Below are positions 19,876 through 29,942 of a stretch of 64,000 bases of DNA, one piece after another. The translations under genes were made by a program, and so were the position numbers. Each line of letters opens with the position of its first letter. The first letter of the stretch is position 1. Origin of the DNA: Syngnathus acus (Eukaryota > Chordata > Actinopteri > Syngnathiformes > Syngnathidae). Where the stretch lies: the NCBI RefSeq assembly GCF_901709675.1, contig NC_051104.1:561001-625000 (forward strand). Reading direction: 5' to 3'. Below the pieces are notes generated by a model, which saw nothing but the letters and a program-made list of their open reading frames with translations, did no database searches and was not told the DNA's origin.

Positions 19876-22800
19876 ATCAACCCGGTGGAATACAAGCTTA
19901 TTGTTGGCATTGTCAATGAGCATAATCACTGGAAGCTGGCGGTAAAGAAATGTTTTAATGCCACAAGAGGGAGTAACATTACAGCAAAAAATATATAGTT
20001 ATGTGCAAAACGTTTAATAATTCATGCATATGAGTAATAAAACCTCATATTTTGTGTTTAAAATATAGGCAATCATGCCAGGAGAAAAACGGTCCTTACT
20101 ACTTGATCCTCTTGGTGAGTCTCAAATGGACATTAAAAAATGCCTGGAATCAAGCACAGCTTCTAAAAGTCAGAGTACTATTGTGATATCAACATTTAAC
20201 TGAAGATGTGTGTTAGGGTGGTGCTCACTCTAACTTATTTTGCAAGAACCACACGGGAGACAAGTCCTTTTAGACACCTGCAGGTGGAGAGTCCATTCGT
20301 CGCTGTGCGTACAGCGATGATTGAATGAGGTCTGACTCAGGCCTCTTGCAGGAGCATTTTTATTGAGAGAAACAGAGTGGGGGTGAGAGTGGACAGGATG
20401 GGGTTGAAGCCCCTGGCCTGCTGATCAAAGCATAGCAGGGGGTCTTTTACAACGTTGTGTAAACAAAGCAACACTGATTGCTTCCTCTGCAGCTAGTCCA
20501 GGGGTGGGCAAACTTTTTGACTCGCGGGCCGAACTGGGTTCTAAATTTGGACCGGGGGGCCGAACCAGGAGCAGATGGACGTAGTGTTTGTGTGAAGTAA
20601 TATAAGCGACCTGTAAAGGTCATTGCATAAAAGATTTTGGCCTTTAGTAGGTAGTAAAGCATGGATATTCCAAACAAGTTTTTTGAAAACAAATGCATTT
20701 ATTAACAGCATTAAAAAAAAAATCACTAAAAAACTGCTATCAGTGATTCTCATAAAATACGACACTATTATTATGAATAACAGTCTCCATCACTTCAGTG
20801 CCTGCAGGTCAGATTAATGAAAAATGTTTATCTTATGAGATCACATCAAACAGCAAACATTCTGACCAAATATATCATCTTGAAGAATCGGTGAAAGCAT
20901 ACATCCAAATAAAGTAATCAAAACGGCAACACGGTGAGGGGTATCTGAACATCAGAGCAGAGTTTTAACTCACAAACACCTGGTAACAGAGGTGAGGAAA
21001 CGGGAAACACTTCCTTAAAGTAAGCCTTAAGAACTTTACAGGTTAAGATTAGTCGCAAACAGGTGGTGCATCAATGTCCTTGAGCATCCTGCATTGTTTG
21101 AAAATGAGAATGGTCGCTAGTTTCAATCCCTGCTATGTGTACAAATCATATTCAAAATGCATTTTTTTACAACAAACTTGAGAGCCTCCCCTTCATTTTC
21201 AGTGGGAACAGTGTTGTTGGTCTCCCTTTTTTGATAGTGCATCATAGTCTGGAGTAAAATGTGTTGTGGCAATTCTTAGGAGAGATCCGTTTACCTCGAT
21301 CTGTGACGGGTTGATGTGGCTGAACGTCACGTCGCGTACGTCGAGCCAAATTGGCCACTCTTTTAACATTCGGCACTCACTTCTTTTCTTCGGGCTCATT
21401 TTAATGGAAGGATTCCAGGGGAAGGTTTGTGGGTGGCTTTAGCGTAAAACTGTATCTGAAAGCTCAGCGAGCGAATTACAAGAATGCTGTCGTCACAGCC
21501 CACGCTCTAAATTCGGGACTGATACAAATAGAGCGCGAGTGCGCCATGTCCGTACTACTGAGTACGTACGTACACGCACTTGTGAGTGTGCACCGAGCTT
21601 TCTGACACGGCTTCCGGTAGTAAAGGCGCAGGCGAGCGGTTCCCCATCTACTGGGGAAACGCAGTCATTGCAGGCAAAATGACAAAAAAAAAAAGTTTAA
21701 TAATACAATTAATTCAGGGTTGGCGGGCCGGATTAAACGGTCCCCTGGGCCGGATGTGGCCCGCGGGCCGTAGTTTGCCCACCCCTGGTCTAGTTCATCT
21801 GATCCCGGCCTACAGGCAGAAACTAAAAACTTCTAAGCCTGTGGTGAGGACTGTGAGGAAGTGGACAGTGGAGTCAAGGCAGGACCTCCAAGCCTGCTTT
21901 GACTGCACCGATTGGGGAGTTTTCGAAGCTGCAACTTCAGACTTGCATGAACTTACTGACACTGTCACATCATACATCAGTTTTTGTGAGGATCTGTGTG
22001 TGCAGACTAAGACCTTCTGCACGTACAACAACGACAAACCTTGGTTTACACCGAACCTCAGGAGGCTGCGCAAAGCCAAGGAGGAGGCCTACAGGACCGC
22101 GACCTGTTCAAGCAGACCAGAAACACACTGAACCGAGAGGTCAGGGAAGCCAGGAGGTGTTACGGGGAGAACCTGAAGAGACACCTCTCTGCCAATCCTG
22201 ATCCCTCAACAGTGTGGAAAGGTCTGCAGAGCATCACGGGCTACAAGAAACGAACACCCCGTCCTGTGGAGAGCCCAAGGCTTGCTAACCAGCTAAACAG
22301 GTTCTACTGCAGGTTTGATCGGTCCTCCCACACAACGGGACTTCCTGCAGCACAATCTACATACTCACCTCTCCCCACAACTGCTCTGTCCACACCTCTA
22401 TCATCGTTGTCACCCACTCTCTCTCTTGCAGAGGCCGCGCCCGCACTCCAGATCCGCGAGGAGGAAGTGCGCCAGATGTTCCGGAGACAAAAGACCAGGA
22501 AGGCACCGGGCCCAGACGGCGTGTCACCTTCCTGCTTGAAAGTCTGCGCTGAGCAGCTGGCGCCCACCTTTGCACGGATCTTCAACCGTTCTCTGGAGCT
22601 GAGTGAGGTGCCCTCGTGCTTCAAGAGCTCCACCATCGTTCCAGTGGCCAAGAAGCCCGCCATCACAGGTTTGAATGACTATAGACCTGTCGCACTGACA
22701 TCTGTGGTCATGAAATCTTTCGAGAGGTTAGTGCTGAACCACCTGAAGGATGTCACGGGCCCCCTGCTTGACCCCCTCCAGTTTGCCTACTGGGCAAACA

Positions 22801-25800
22801 GGTCAGTGGATGATGCGGTCAACATGGGACTGCACTACATCCTGCACCACCTGGACACCCCAGGAACGTACGCCAGGATCCTGTTCGTGGACTTCAGCTC
22901 GGCGTTCAACACCATCGCTCCTGACATCCTCCAACAGAAGCTCATCCAGCTTGCGGTGCCTGCCTCCACCTGTCAGTGGATCACCAGCTTCCTGACCAAC
23001 AGGAGACAGCGTGTGAGGCTGGGGGGCATCACATCTGACACCCGGACAGCCAATATTGGAGCCCCTCAGGGGTGCGTCCTCTCCCCACTGCTCTTCTCTC
23101 TCTACACCAATGATTTCTCCTCAGGTGACTCTCCTGTGAAGCTCCTGAAGTATGCAGACGACACCACTCTCATCGGACTGATCCAGGACGGTGATGAGAC
23201 TGCGTACAGACAGGAGGTGGAGCGGCTGGTCCACTGGTGCAGCCAAAACCACCTGGAGCTGAACCCGCTCAAGACCGTGGAGATGACAGTGGACTTCAGG
23301 CGAGACCCTTCATCACTTTTACCCCTCACTATCCGCAGTAATACTATTCTCTCCACAGACACCTTCAAGTTCCTGGGAACCACAATCTCTCGGGACCTGA
23401 AATGGACCGGCCACATAGACTCTGTCCGGAAGAAGGCCCAGCAGAGGCTGTACTTCCTGAGACAGCTCAAGAAGTTCAACCTGCCGCGAGAGCTTCTGAA
23501 GACCTTCTACACTGCCATCATCCAGTCTGTCCTCTGCATCTCCATCACTGTCTGGTTTGGATCGGCCTCCAAACAAGACAAGCACAGACTGCAACGGACA
23601 ATCAGGACTGCAGAAAAGATCATTGGAATCAACCTCCCATCTATCCAAGACTTGTACCTGTCCAGGACCAGGAAACGTGCAATGAACATCTCTACAGACC
23701 CTTCTCACCCAGGTTGCAGTCTGTTTGAACTACTCCCCTCCGGACGGCGTTATAGAGCTCGGTACGCCAAAACCAGCAGACACAGAGACAGCTTCTTCCC
23801 CCAGGCTGTTGCTCTGATGAGATCACACCACTCTTAGAGTCTCAGAGTCATTACTGTGCAATAACATCCTGCTCTCCACACCTTTTTGAATTTGTCTACA
23901 CTGTTTGTACTATGTGTCCTCTCTGCATCCATTGCAGCCTGGTCATCCTGGAAGAAGGACCTTCCCATCTGTGGTCTCTTCTCAAGGTTTCTCATTTCCC
24001 CTAGCTGGAGTTTTGAGGTTTTCCTTGCCCTTTTGGGAGTTTAAGATCAGGGGATGTTTGAGAATATTTGCCATTTTTCACATGTCCTGAGTGTTGTTAG
24101 TCACCTAAATGTTGAACAGAGGGTGTGATTTACCGAAGTCAAATTCCTTGTTTGGCACGCTCAAACATGGCGAATAAAAAACTCTTGAATCTTGAATTGT
24201 ATGGTGACTTGCGACCTTGTTGGTCTCTAACGCTTCCTCTGCCCCTTTGGGAGCTTTGGAAGAAGATCGTTGTACCTTCATTTAGATCAGTGGTTCCCAA
24301 AGTGGGCGGTACCGCCCCCCTGGGGGCGGTGGAAAGATCTGGGGGGGCGGTGAGGAAGAAAGGGGCGGTAGGGGGGCGGTAGGGGGGCGGCAGTCGATTT
24401 GTACACAACACGCCGCTCTGGCCCAGTCAGATCCGACAGCATAGACTACAAAAGTAAAAGCTCAGGTTTGTAATTTCAAGCTTGTAATGTTCAGAATTTT
24501 ATCTTATAATAAAAACCGCATTCTGGCGGTCAACATCATCTTGAGTTCAAGTCAACATGAAATTGGGGACTCGCCAGAACGCGCCGTGTTGTGTTGTGTT
24601 GAGCTGGTTAGGGCAGTGGTCCCCAACCACCGGGCCGCGGACCGGTACCGGTCGGTGGGTCACTTGGTACCGGGCCGCCAAGCCGCACAGAATTTTTTTT
24701 TTTATCGACGATCAATTAATTCAGGTCAAGACACTCGTCCCGGTCACGTGACATGTTTCCCCAGTCGAGCCCGCAAAGCTAATATGTGGCGACAGGCTAA
24801 CTAACCAGGCAGTGAAGCATTCAAAACTGCTTCAACACATGGAGACCAAGCATCCTGCAATAAAAGACAAACCTTAAATCACTTCGGGTGTCATTGTCTC
24901 CGATTACGTCTAGATGGGACCGGCTCGTTTCTGAGAAACAAACTCAGTGCTCCCACTAATTCAACGTATTGGTAATGATATTATTAATGTATTATTTATT
25001 TATTTATATAAATGTATTATTTATTTATATAAATGCCTTGGGGGGGGGGGGGGCGCTAGGAATTCACTGGGGAGCCAAAGGGGGCGCCAGCCTGCAAAAG
25101 TTTGGGAACCACTGATTTAGATCATTATCATCATCTAGATCAGGGGTGTCCAAACTTTTTGCAAGGAGGGCCAGATTTAGTAACGTGAAGGGGCCCGGGG
25201 GCCAATTTTGTTTTTCGCTTCTCTTCCGGGGGGGGGGGGGTGCTAATGGGACGTCAAACGCTGCACGTTCGCTTCTCTTCCCGGGGGGGGGTGCTAATGG
25301 GACGTCAAACGCTGCGTGTTCGCTTCTCTTCCGGGGGGGGGGGGGGGGGTTGCTAATGGGACGTCAAACGCTGCGCGTTCGCTTCTCTTCCGGGGGGGCG
25401 GGGGGTGCTAATGGGACGTCAAACGCTTTGTGTGGCGGGCTCCATCTAGTGTGGAAACTGAGAAGTGCAACAGAGTTGAGCTCAAGCTTCTTGTGCGGGC
25501 CATATTCAATTATGTTTTCAGAATTTGCTGCGGGCCAATAAAAACTGGACCGCGAGCCGCAGTTGGCCCGCGGGCCGTAGTTTGGAGACCCCTGATCTAG
25601 ATGAAATACATCAGAACTTTTGCCTTTCTCAATCACTTTGTCAGCGTCTCTCGCCCACTGCATGGTTGTAACACAAGCAGTGTCCGCTTCCACCAAGTGT
25701 GTCCTCACCCAGTTGCCTAAGTCAGGGGGGAAACCAGTGAGGAGCGCATTTTTAAGATGTTGCTGATAAGCACTCTCAGCTGCATCATTGAATGGGATGC

Positions 25801-28070
25801 CACTGTGCACCCAGAATTCTTTTTCAAATCTCAATTGAATGGCTTTTTATCTTTCTATTTTTTGTCTTTTGAATTTGTTCTCTTCTCACTTGTGAAGCTT
25901 TCAACCACATTCTAGCTTAACTTGGTATTTTAGGTTTATAAAAAAAAAAATTTTTTTTTTTTTTTTTTTTACTATTTTCCTTTCTTTGAGGATCCTCAAT
26001 GCAGGTTTAATTTGACCTTTCAACAAATTACTAGCCTGTGTTATTGCCGTGGATCAATGCTAGAACTGCTTTCTCTATCCAGGATGGGTGTAAAACCCTC
26101 CCAAACAGCTTGGAAAAACGGACAAAAAAGAATTACGCTCTTCTTTGATTAACGAAAAAGAAGCTCCGTGTTTCTTAGCCCGTTCCTTCCACTGGGACTC
26201 TAACCCAAGCCAGATCCCTCAGCTTGGAAAAACAGACAAAGAAGAATCTACGCACTTCTTCGATGAACGAAAAAGAAGCTCTGCTTTTCTTAGCCTGTTT
26301 CTTCCCCTGGGACTTGAACCCAAGCTATATCACGTGCACCTCTACCTTTTACGCGTTTCACAACAGCACAATCACACAACTTTAGGGCTTTAACTTACTT
26401 GTCCCCTGGTTCGTTGCACTGCCGGATCCCGTCAATCCACCTCTGTCAGACAAAGGCAGACCTAAGATGCTGGCCCAGCGAAGAATTCTCTTCCCAGGAC
26501 TTTCTTTTCCAGGTCCTCCTAATGGACGCTGGCTTGTCGACAATGCAGCACGTCCTCCTCCGTCGGCCAGATGGCGGGTATGAGGGATCCGGGTCACGGC
26601 ACCAAAATGTTAGGGTGGTGCTCACTCTAACTTATTTTGCAAGAACCACATGGGAGACAAGTAAGTCCTTTTAGACACCTGCAGGTGGAGAGTCCATTCG
26701 TCGCTGTGCGTACAGCGATGATCGAATGAGGTCTGACTCAGGCCTCTTGCAGGAGCATTTTTATTGAGAGAAACAGAGTGAGGGTGAGAGTGGACAGGAT
26801 GGGGTTGAAGCCCCTGGCCTGCTGATCAAAGCATAGCAGGGGGTCTTTTACGACGTTGTGTAAACAAAGCAACACTGATTGCTTCCTCTGCAGCTAGTCA
26901 ATCAGTTCAAAAGATCTTAGCACTTTGTTCTACTACTTTTGTTAAGACAGGACAAGCTAGGTTAATTATTACAGGTTACATTCCAACAGAGGCGTAGCCA
27001 GGAATTTTTCCAGTAGGGGCGCACGCCCACAGGAAAAAAAATCTAACATCACCCACGCCGTTCGCTGATCGCTAAAACAACATCCGGGTCCGGGAGGCAA
27101 ACGGTGAATGGATAACATCGCGCACATAGAATAGCGCAAGCACATTCGCGCAAGACCGAAAGAAAAAAACGGCATGAAAATGAAGAATCGAAAAAGCTAG
27201 ATTTTTTTCAACCGGGGCGCAGGGAGTCCTAACCGGGGCGCCGCCCCGGCTCGCCCCGGCTTGGCTACGCCTCTGCATTCCAACATAATCATACGATCAA
27301 GATAATCTGTAAACCCTAACAATGTGCGCTTTCTTTTGAAAGTGGACTAGGTTTTTGTTTTTACCAATACAAATTATGTAATTGACGGATAAAACTTGAA
27401 ATTTTTATTGATATGTACTGGCTCTTATATTTCAGGGCGTTCATGCGCAAGAAAGGGTGCAATGTTTCCAGGTGGACTTGTGGCACTGTCCTCCATCCCA
27501 GGCAACAAGATTCAACCTCTTGTGGTGTCTCTGTTTTGAAAGTATGCATTTGATTTACAGACTAGATTTACCAAACTCATATCACTCAAGTATGCAAAAA
27601 CTTAATTAAACATTACTCAAAACTAAAAAAACAAATTTAGAGTTCATATAACAAAGGACTAAAACAAATTGTCTGACAGCAGAATGTTTTGTATGATATA
27701 TAGGCTAAAGACGGCAAACATTTAAAGCATTCTTTATGCACTGTAAACATCTGACATTGTCTTTTTCAGTTTGCAGAACATCTTCTTTCAAATGAAGAAA
27801 TAGATTTCTCAGCAAAGACACATGATATAAACAGGTACAGGCTGCAAATTGCCACAACGCTTCTATTAGAGACTGGTAAGTAATATGCACCCAAGAGAAG
27901 TTATTGCCACCCAAAGAATGGTCTTGACTGTGCTATCAATGCTATATACAACTCAGTTAAGTTCTACACAGGGAAGTACTATAGCAATCCTTCTGTCTTT
28001 GTTTTCACAGATGATTTATCTAACTTGTGCTTTTTTTGTGGGGAAGCTACACATGACAGACAACAGATGG
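19876..28070 (+). CDS. Ulp1/SENP-type (C48) cysteine protease gene, partial, interrupted by an LTR element
   Basis: Exons: 19876-19941, 20069 to about 20161, 27436-27541, 27770-27875 and 28011-28070. They encode a Ulp1-type peptidase core: the catalytic His in NEHNHWKLA, the Asp in LLLDPLGES, and the oxyanion Gln and nucleophile Cys in QQDSTSCGV, followed by [10 protein letters not shown]. The last exon has CFFCGE, the likely start of a zinc finger, as in a widespread group of teleost Ulp1 proteins with a C-terminal PHD-like finger. Reading continues past GTGAGT at 20115 with protein-like sequence (DIKKCLESS), so that donor may be skipped. The exact exit from exon 2 is unresolved, because the phase at 27436 needs two bases from upstream. 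Members of this family cleave SUMO-like conjugates; substrate unknown here. A 7.1-kb LTR element sits between exons 2 and 3. Upstream exons are not certain (see 15540-16298) and the 3' end runs into a repeat. Gene or pseudogene cannot be decided. Confidence 0.7.
20499..21787. mobile_element. Non-autonomous hAT element, twin of 29943-31234
   Basis: The termini are CAGGGGTGGGCAAACTTTTT and GTAGTTTGCCCACCCCTG. It is almost identical over its whole length to 29943-31234. The flanking 8-mers AGCTAGTC and GTCTAGTT agree at only five positions, and LTR sequence stops at its left edge while LINE sequence begins at its right. No transposase frame. Confidence 0.9.
21788..24200 (+). mobile_element. L2/CR1-like (Rex/Babar-type) LINE, 5'-truncated
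   Basis: A frame from about 21800 breaks near 22100 and continues in another frame to 23837. It encodes the pre-RT linker, the RT core ([27 protein letters not shown], catalytic YADDTTLIG) and a C-terminal domain ending in [11 protein letters not shown]. The long frame is 598 residues. The endonuclease is missing. The 3' end is near 24200, after GGCGAATAAAAAACTC. It differs from the 16.8 and 32.0 kb LINE family in sequence and in its YADD versus FADD motif. The assignment to a Rex/Babar-type clade is from memory of the family and is tentative. Confidence 0.8.
24288..25114. mobile_element. Non-autonomous hAT element with internal hAT-derived part
   Basis: The ends are CAGTGGTTCCCAAAG and TTTGGGAACCACTG, with a perfect 8-bp duplication ATTTAGAT (24280-24287, 25115-25122). 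Inside, from 24614, it carries the left end of a different hAT family (CAGTGGTCCCCAACC). A close copy is at 39891-40692. Confidence 0.9.
25141..25594. mobile_element. Small hAT element with an internal G-rich tandem array
   Basis: The ends are CAGGGGTGTCCAAAC and GTTTGGAGACCCCTG (last part of the TIR), with perfect 8-bp duplication ATCTAGAT (25133-25140, 25595-25602). Four tandem units of about 51-59 bp begin at 25214, 25268, 25319 and 25378; each holds a G run of variable length followed by TGCTAATGGGACGTCAAACG. Confidence 0.9.
25603..25834 (-). pseudogene. gag-like remnant of the LTR element
   Basis: A short minus-strand frame contains [16 protein letters not shown] and similar sequence that resembles capsid-type gag proteins of fish retroelements. 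It is cut at the left by the hAT at 25141-25594. Assignment rests on its position downstream of the primer site and on general resemblance, so it is tentative. Confidence 0.4.
26110..26332 (-). repeat. Tandem duplication in the LTR element leader
   Basis: Two copies of about 112 bp (26110-26219 and 26221-26332) share AACGAAAAAGAAGCTC and AGCTTGGAAAAAC and differ at scattered sites. They lie between primer site and gag remnant. Confidence 0.75.
26587..26604 (-). other. Primer-binding site, tRNA-His type
   Basis: TGGTGCCGTGACCCGGAT on the minus strand, three bases inside the LTR edge at 26608, matches the 3' end complement of tRNA-His with one mismatch. It fixes the orientation of the LTR element. 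Confidence 0.7.
26987..27275. mobile_element. 289-bp hAT MITE inside the LTR
   Basis: The ends are CAGAGGCGTAGCC and GGCTACGCCTCTG, with a perfect 8-bp duplication CATTCCAA (26979-26986, 27276-27283). It is non-coding and inserted in the 5' LTR. Confidence 0.9.
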
Positions 28071-28085
28071 GTAATTATGTCAGGT

Positions 28086-28587
28086 CAGCGTTCTCAAAAT
28101 GGGGGGAGGGGGGGACATATCCTCACAGGGCCGCCGTGAGGATGTGTTCCCCCCTGTAATTTGGCCTAGGAATGAGGGAATCTGTTCAAATTTGCCACAC
28201 AACCTGAACAGACCCCCAGGAAGACAGAAAAAAAGCCAGTCGATGTCCAGGACTCACCGTTCTCAAAATGGGAGGGGGGCACAAATTCTCACGGGTTGAC
28301 ATTTTTTATAGAGTTCCTGTTACAATTTTTATCCCCCCTCCCCACCACTTGTCACTTTGCTTGGGACAAAAGGAGCCTTCGGAACTGAGATTTCTTCTCA
28401 ATTATTCATTCAAATCAATTCACTCAAATCATTCTCGTTATGAAAGATTTGATCACAAAACGTGTGTGGCTTTTTCCTAAATGAACACGTTTGAATTGCT
28501 ATAGTGTCACCTTTTAATTATATTGCGCTGTCATTTTAAAGCAAATTGATAAATGCAACAATATTAATTTGCTTTGAAAATACCTGA
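28086..28587 (-). repeat. Dispersed repeat, inverted copy of 18044-18650
   Basis: This is the reverse complement of the block at 18044-18650, diverged by substitutions and small indels. The left edge abuts the last Ulp1 exon. Confidence 0.6.
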
Positions 28588-28900
28588 GTAATAAAATGGA
28601 TGGATGAATGATGATCACAATTAAGTATAAAGTCTCCTTTGTAATATATATACTCCTTGTAGCATGTAATGGTACCCAAAAAGAGGAGTTTCTTTGCATC
28701 GAGGTTTATGCAAAGAGCTCACGTAATTATATCATTGCTTTTTGGTGAAGTGATTGAGTGTTCCGTCTGTACGACTGGTCTTTGAATGCACCCCGCTTCA
28801 ACGGCAGAACGCGAATGAACTTAAAGACATCAAATTAGAATACTCCTTACTAAAAATTAAAATTGACTGACGCAAACGTGAGTTCTTCAAGTTTTTATTG
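28588..28900. other. Unassigned DNA 3' of the Ulp1 exons
   Basis: AT-rich sequence. A C-x2-C pair (ECSVC, about 28757) is readable but I cannot link it by good splice sites to the CFFCGE exon. No repeat family recognised. Confidence 0.3.
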
Positions 28901-29655
28901 AAAACAACATAGTGCTGACGCCGTACGACGCCGTACGGCATCGGTTTTTAGCTTTCCAAACAAGGTGTGCGCGCTCCCGCGGCAGGGGGAAAGAAATCTC
29001 ACGGGGGAACCAAATCGAGCACAACACCGGTCCCATCCAGGCGTAATCGGAGACAATGACACCCGGTGGTTAAGGTTTGTCTTTTAATGCAGGATGCTTG
29101 GTCTCCATGTGCCGAAGCAGTTTTGAAGGCTTCATTGCCTTTAGCGAGCCTGTCGCCACATGCCGAGTGCGCTTGGCGCCTCAGTCACTTGTGGAAATAA
29201 ATCCATATTTTGATTAGAACTCCAGAAATGTTCTTTTAAATGAAGCTTTCCTTTTCTTAGAAGTCGTAGCCTCTACTTCCGTCTCCTCATTGGGCTTTTT
29301 TCCCTTTCCGAAGAAGCCTTCCAAACATCTGTTCCTTGCTCCTTTTTGCTTGCTTTGCGGGCTCGACTGACGCGTCTTGTCACGTGACCGAGACAAGCGT
29401 CTTGACCTGAACCGACGGATGTAATTAGGAGAGAATCGCCAATTTTTTTTTACATTTTTCAAACTAGATTCTTACTCATTTTTGCTAGCTTTGCGGGCTC
29501 GACTGGGGAAACATGTCACGTGACTGGGATGAGCGTCTTGAACTGAACTAATTGATCGTTGATATAAAAAAAAAAAATCCTGTGCGGCTTGGTGGCCCGG
29601 TACCAAGTGACCCACGGACCGGTACCGGTAGCGGACCGGGGGTTGGGGACCCCTG
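28900..29655 (-). mobile_element. Partial hAT element with transposase N-terminal remnant
   Basis: The right end is GGTTGGGGACCCCTG, the family whose other terminus (CAGTGGTCCCCAACC) appears at 24614 and 40187. A minus-strand frame at 29462-29214 contains CLEGFFGKGKKPNEE and TSKKRKASFKRTFLEF, typical of hAT transposase N termini. The left end is not found, so that border is approximate. Confidence 0.6.
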
Positions 29656-29699
29656 GGCTAGTGGATGCATACCGCAACCCTTGTCAACCTCAGTTTGTT

Positions 29700-29828
29700 G
29701 CAGTATAGCTTCTATTTTATGCGCCTTTTACTCCGGTGCGCCCTAAATATGAAATAATTTCTAAAATAAAAAATGCAATGAGGGTGCGCCTTATAATCCA
29801 GTGCGCCTTTTGGTGTGGAAAATACGGT
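29700..29828. mobile_element. MITE fragment with GGTGCGCC words
   Basis: The words GGTGCGCCCTAAATATG, GGTGCGCCTTATAATCC and the end TGGAAAAATACGGTA-like (TGTGGAAAATACGGTA) match a family seen again at 63173. The left terminus is not clear. Confidence 0.55.
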
Positions 29829-29942
29829 AATCTATTAACCCTAACACTCACCTTCTCCCTGGTGGCACACGTGTGCCATGAGAAGGTGACAAATATGACA
29901 TCGCACATCAGCTCCTCAAGCACATAACACTAACAACTAACC

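Larger units (their letters stand above)
20211..27321 (-). mobile_element. LTR retroelement, defective, inserted within the Ulp1 gene
   Basis: Minus-strand element bounded by TGTTAGGG...CCCTAACA and flanked by the 5-bp target repeat ATGTG (20206-20210 and 27322-27326). The 5' LTR is 26608-27321 (interrupted by a small hAT). The primer site TGGTGCCGTGACCCGGAT (26604-26587) lies three bases inside and is one mismatch from the tRNA-His type. A gag-like remnant lies at 25834-25603. The 3' LTR is partial at 20211-20498. No pol or env frame is visible; the middle is occupied by a LINE and hAT copies. A second member of the family is at 35797-37976. It is broken and cannot be autonomous. Confidence 0.8.
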
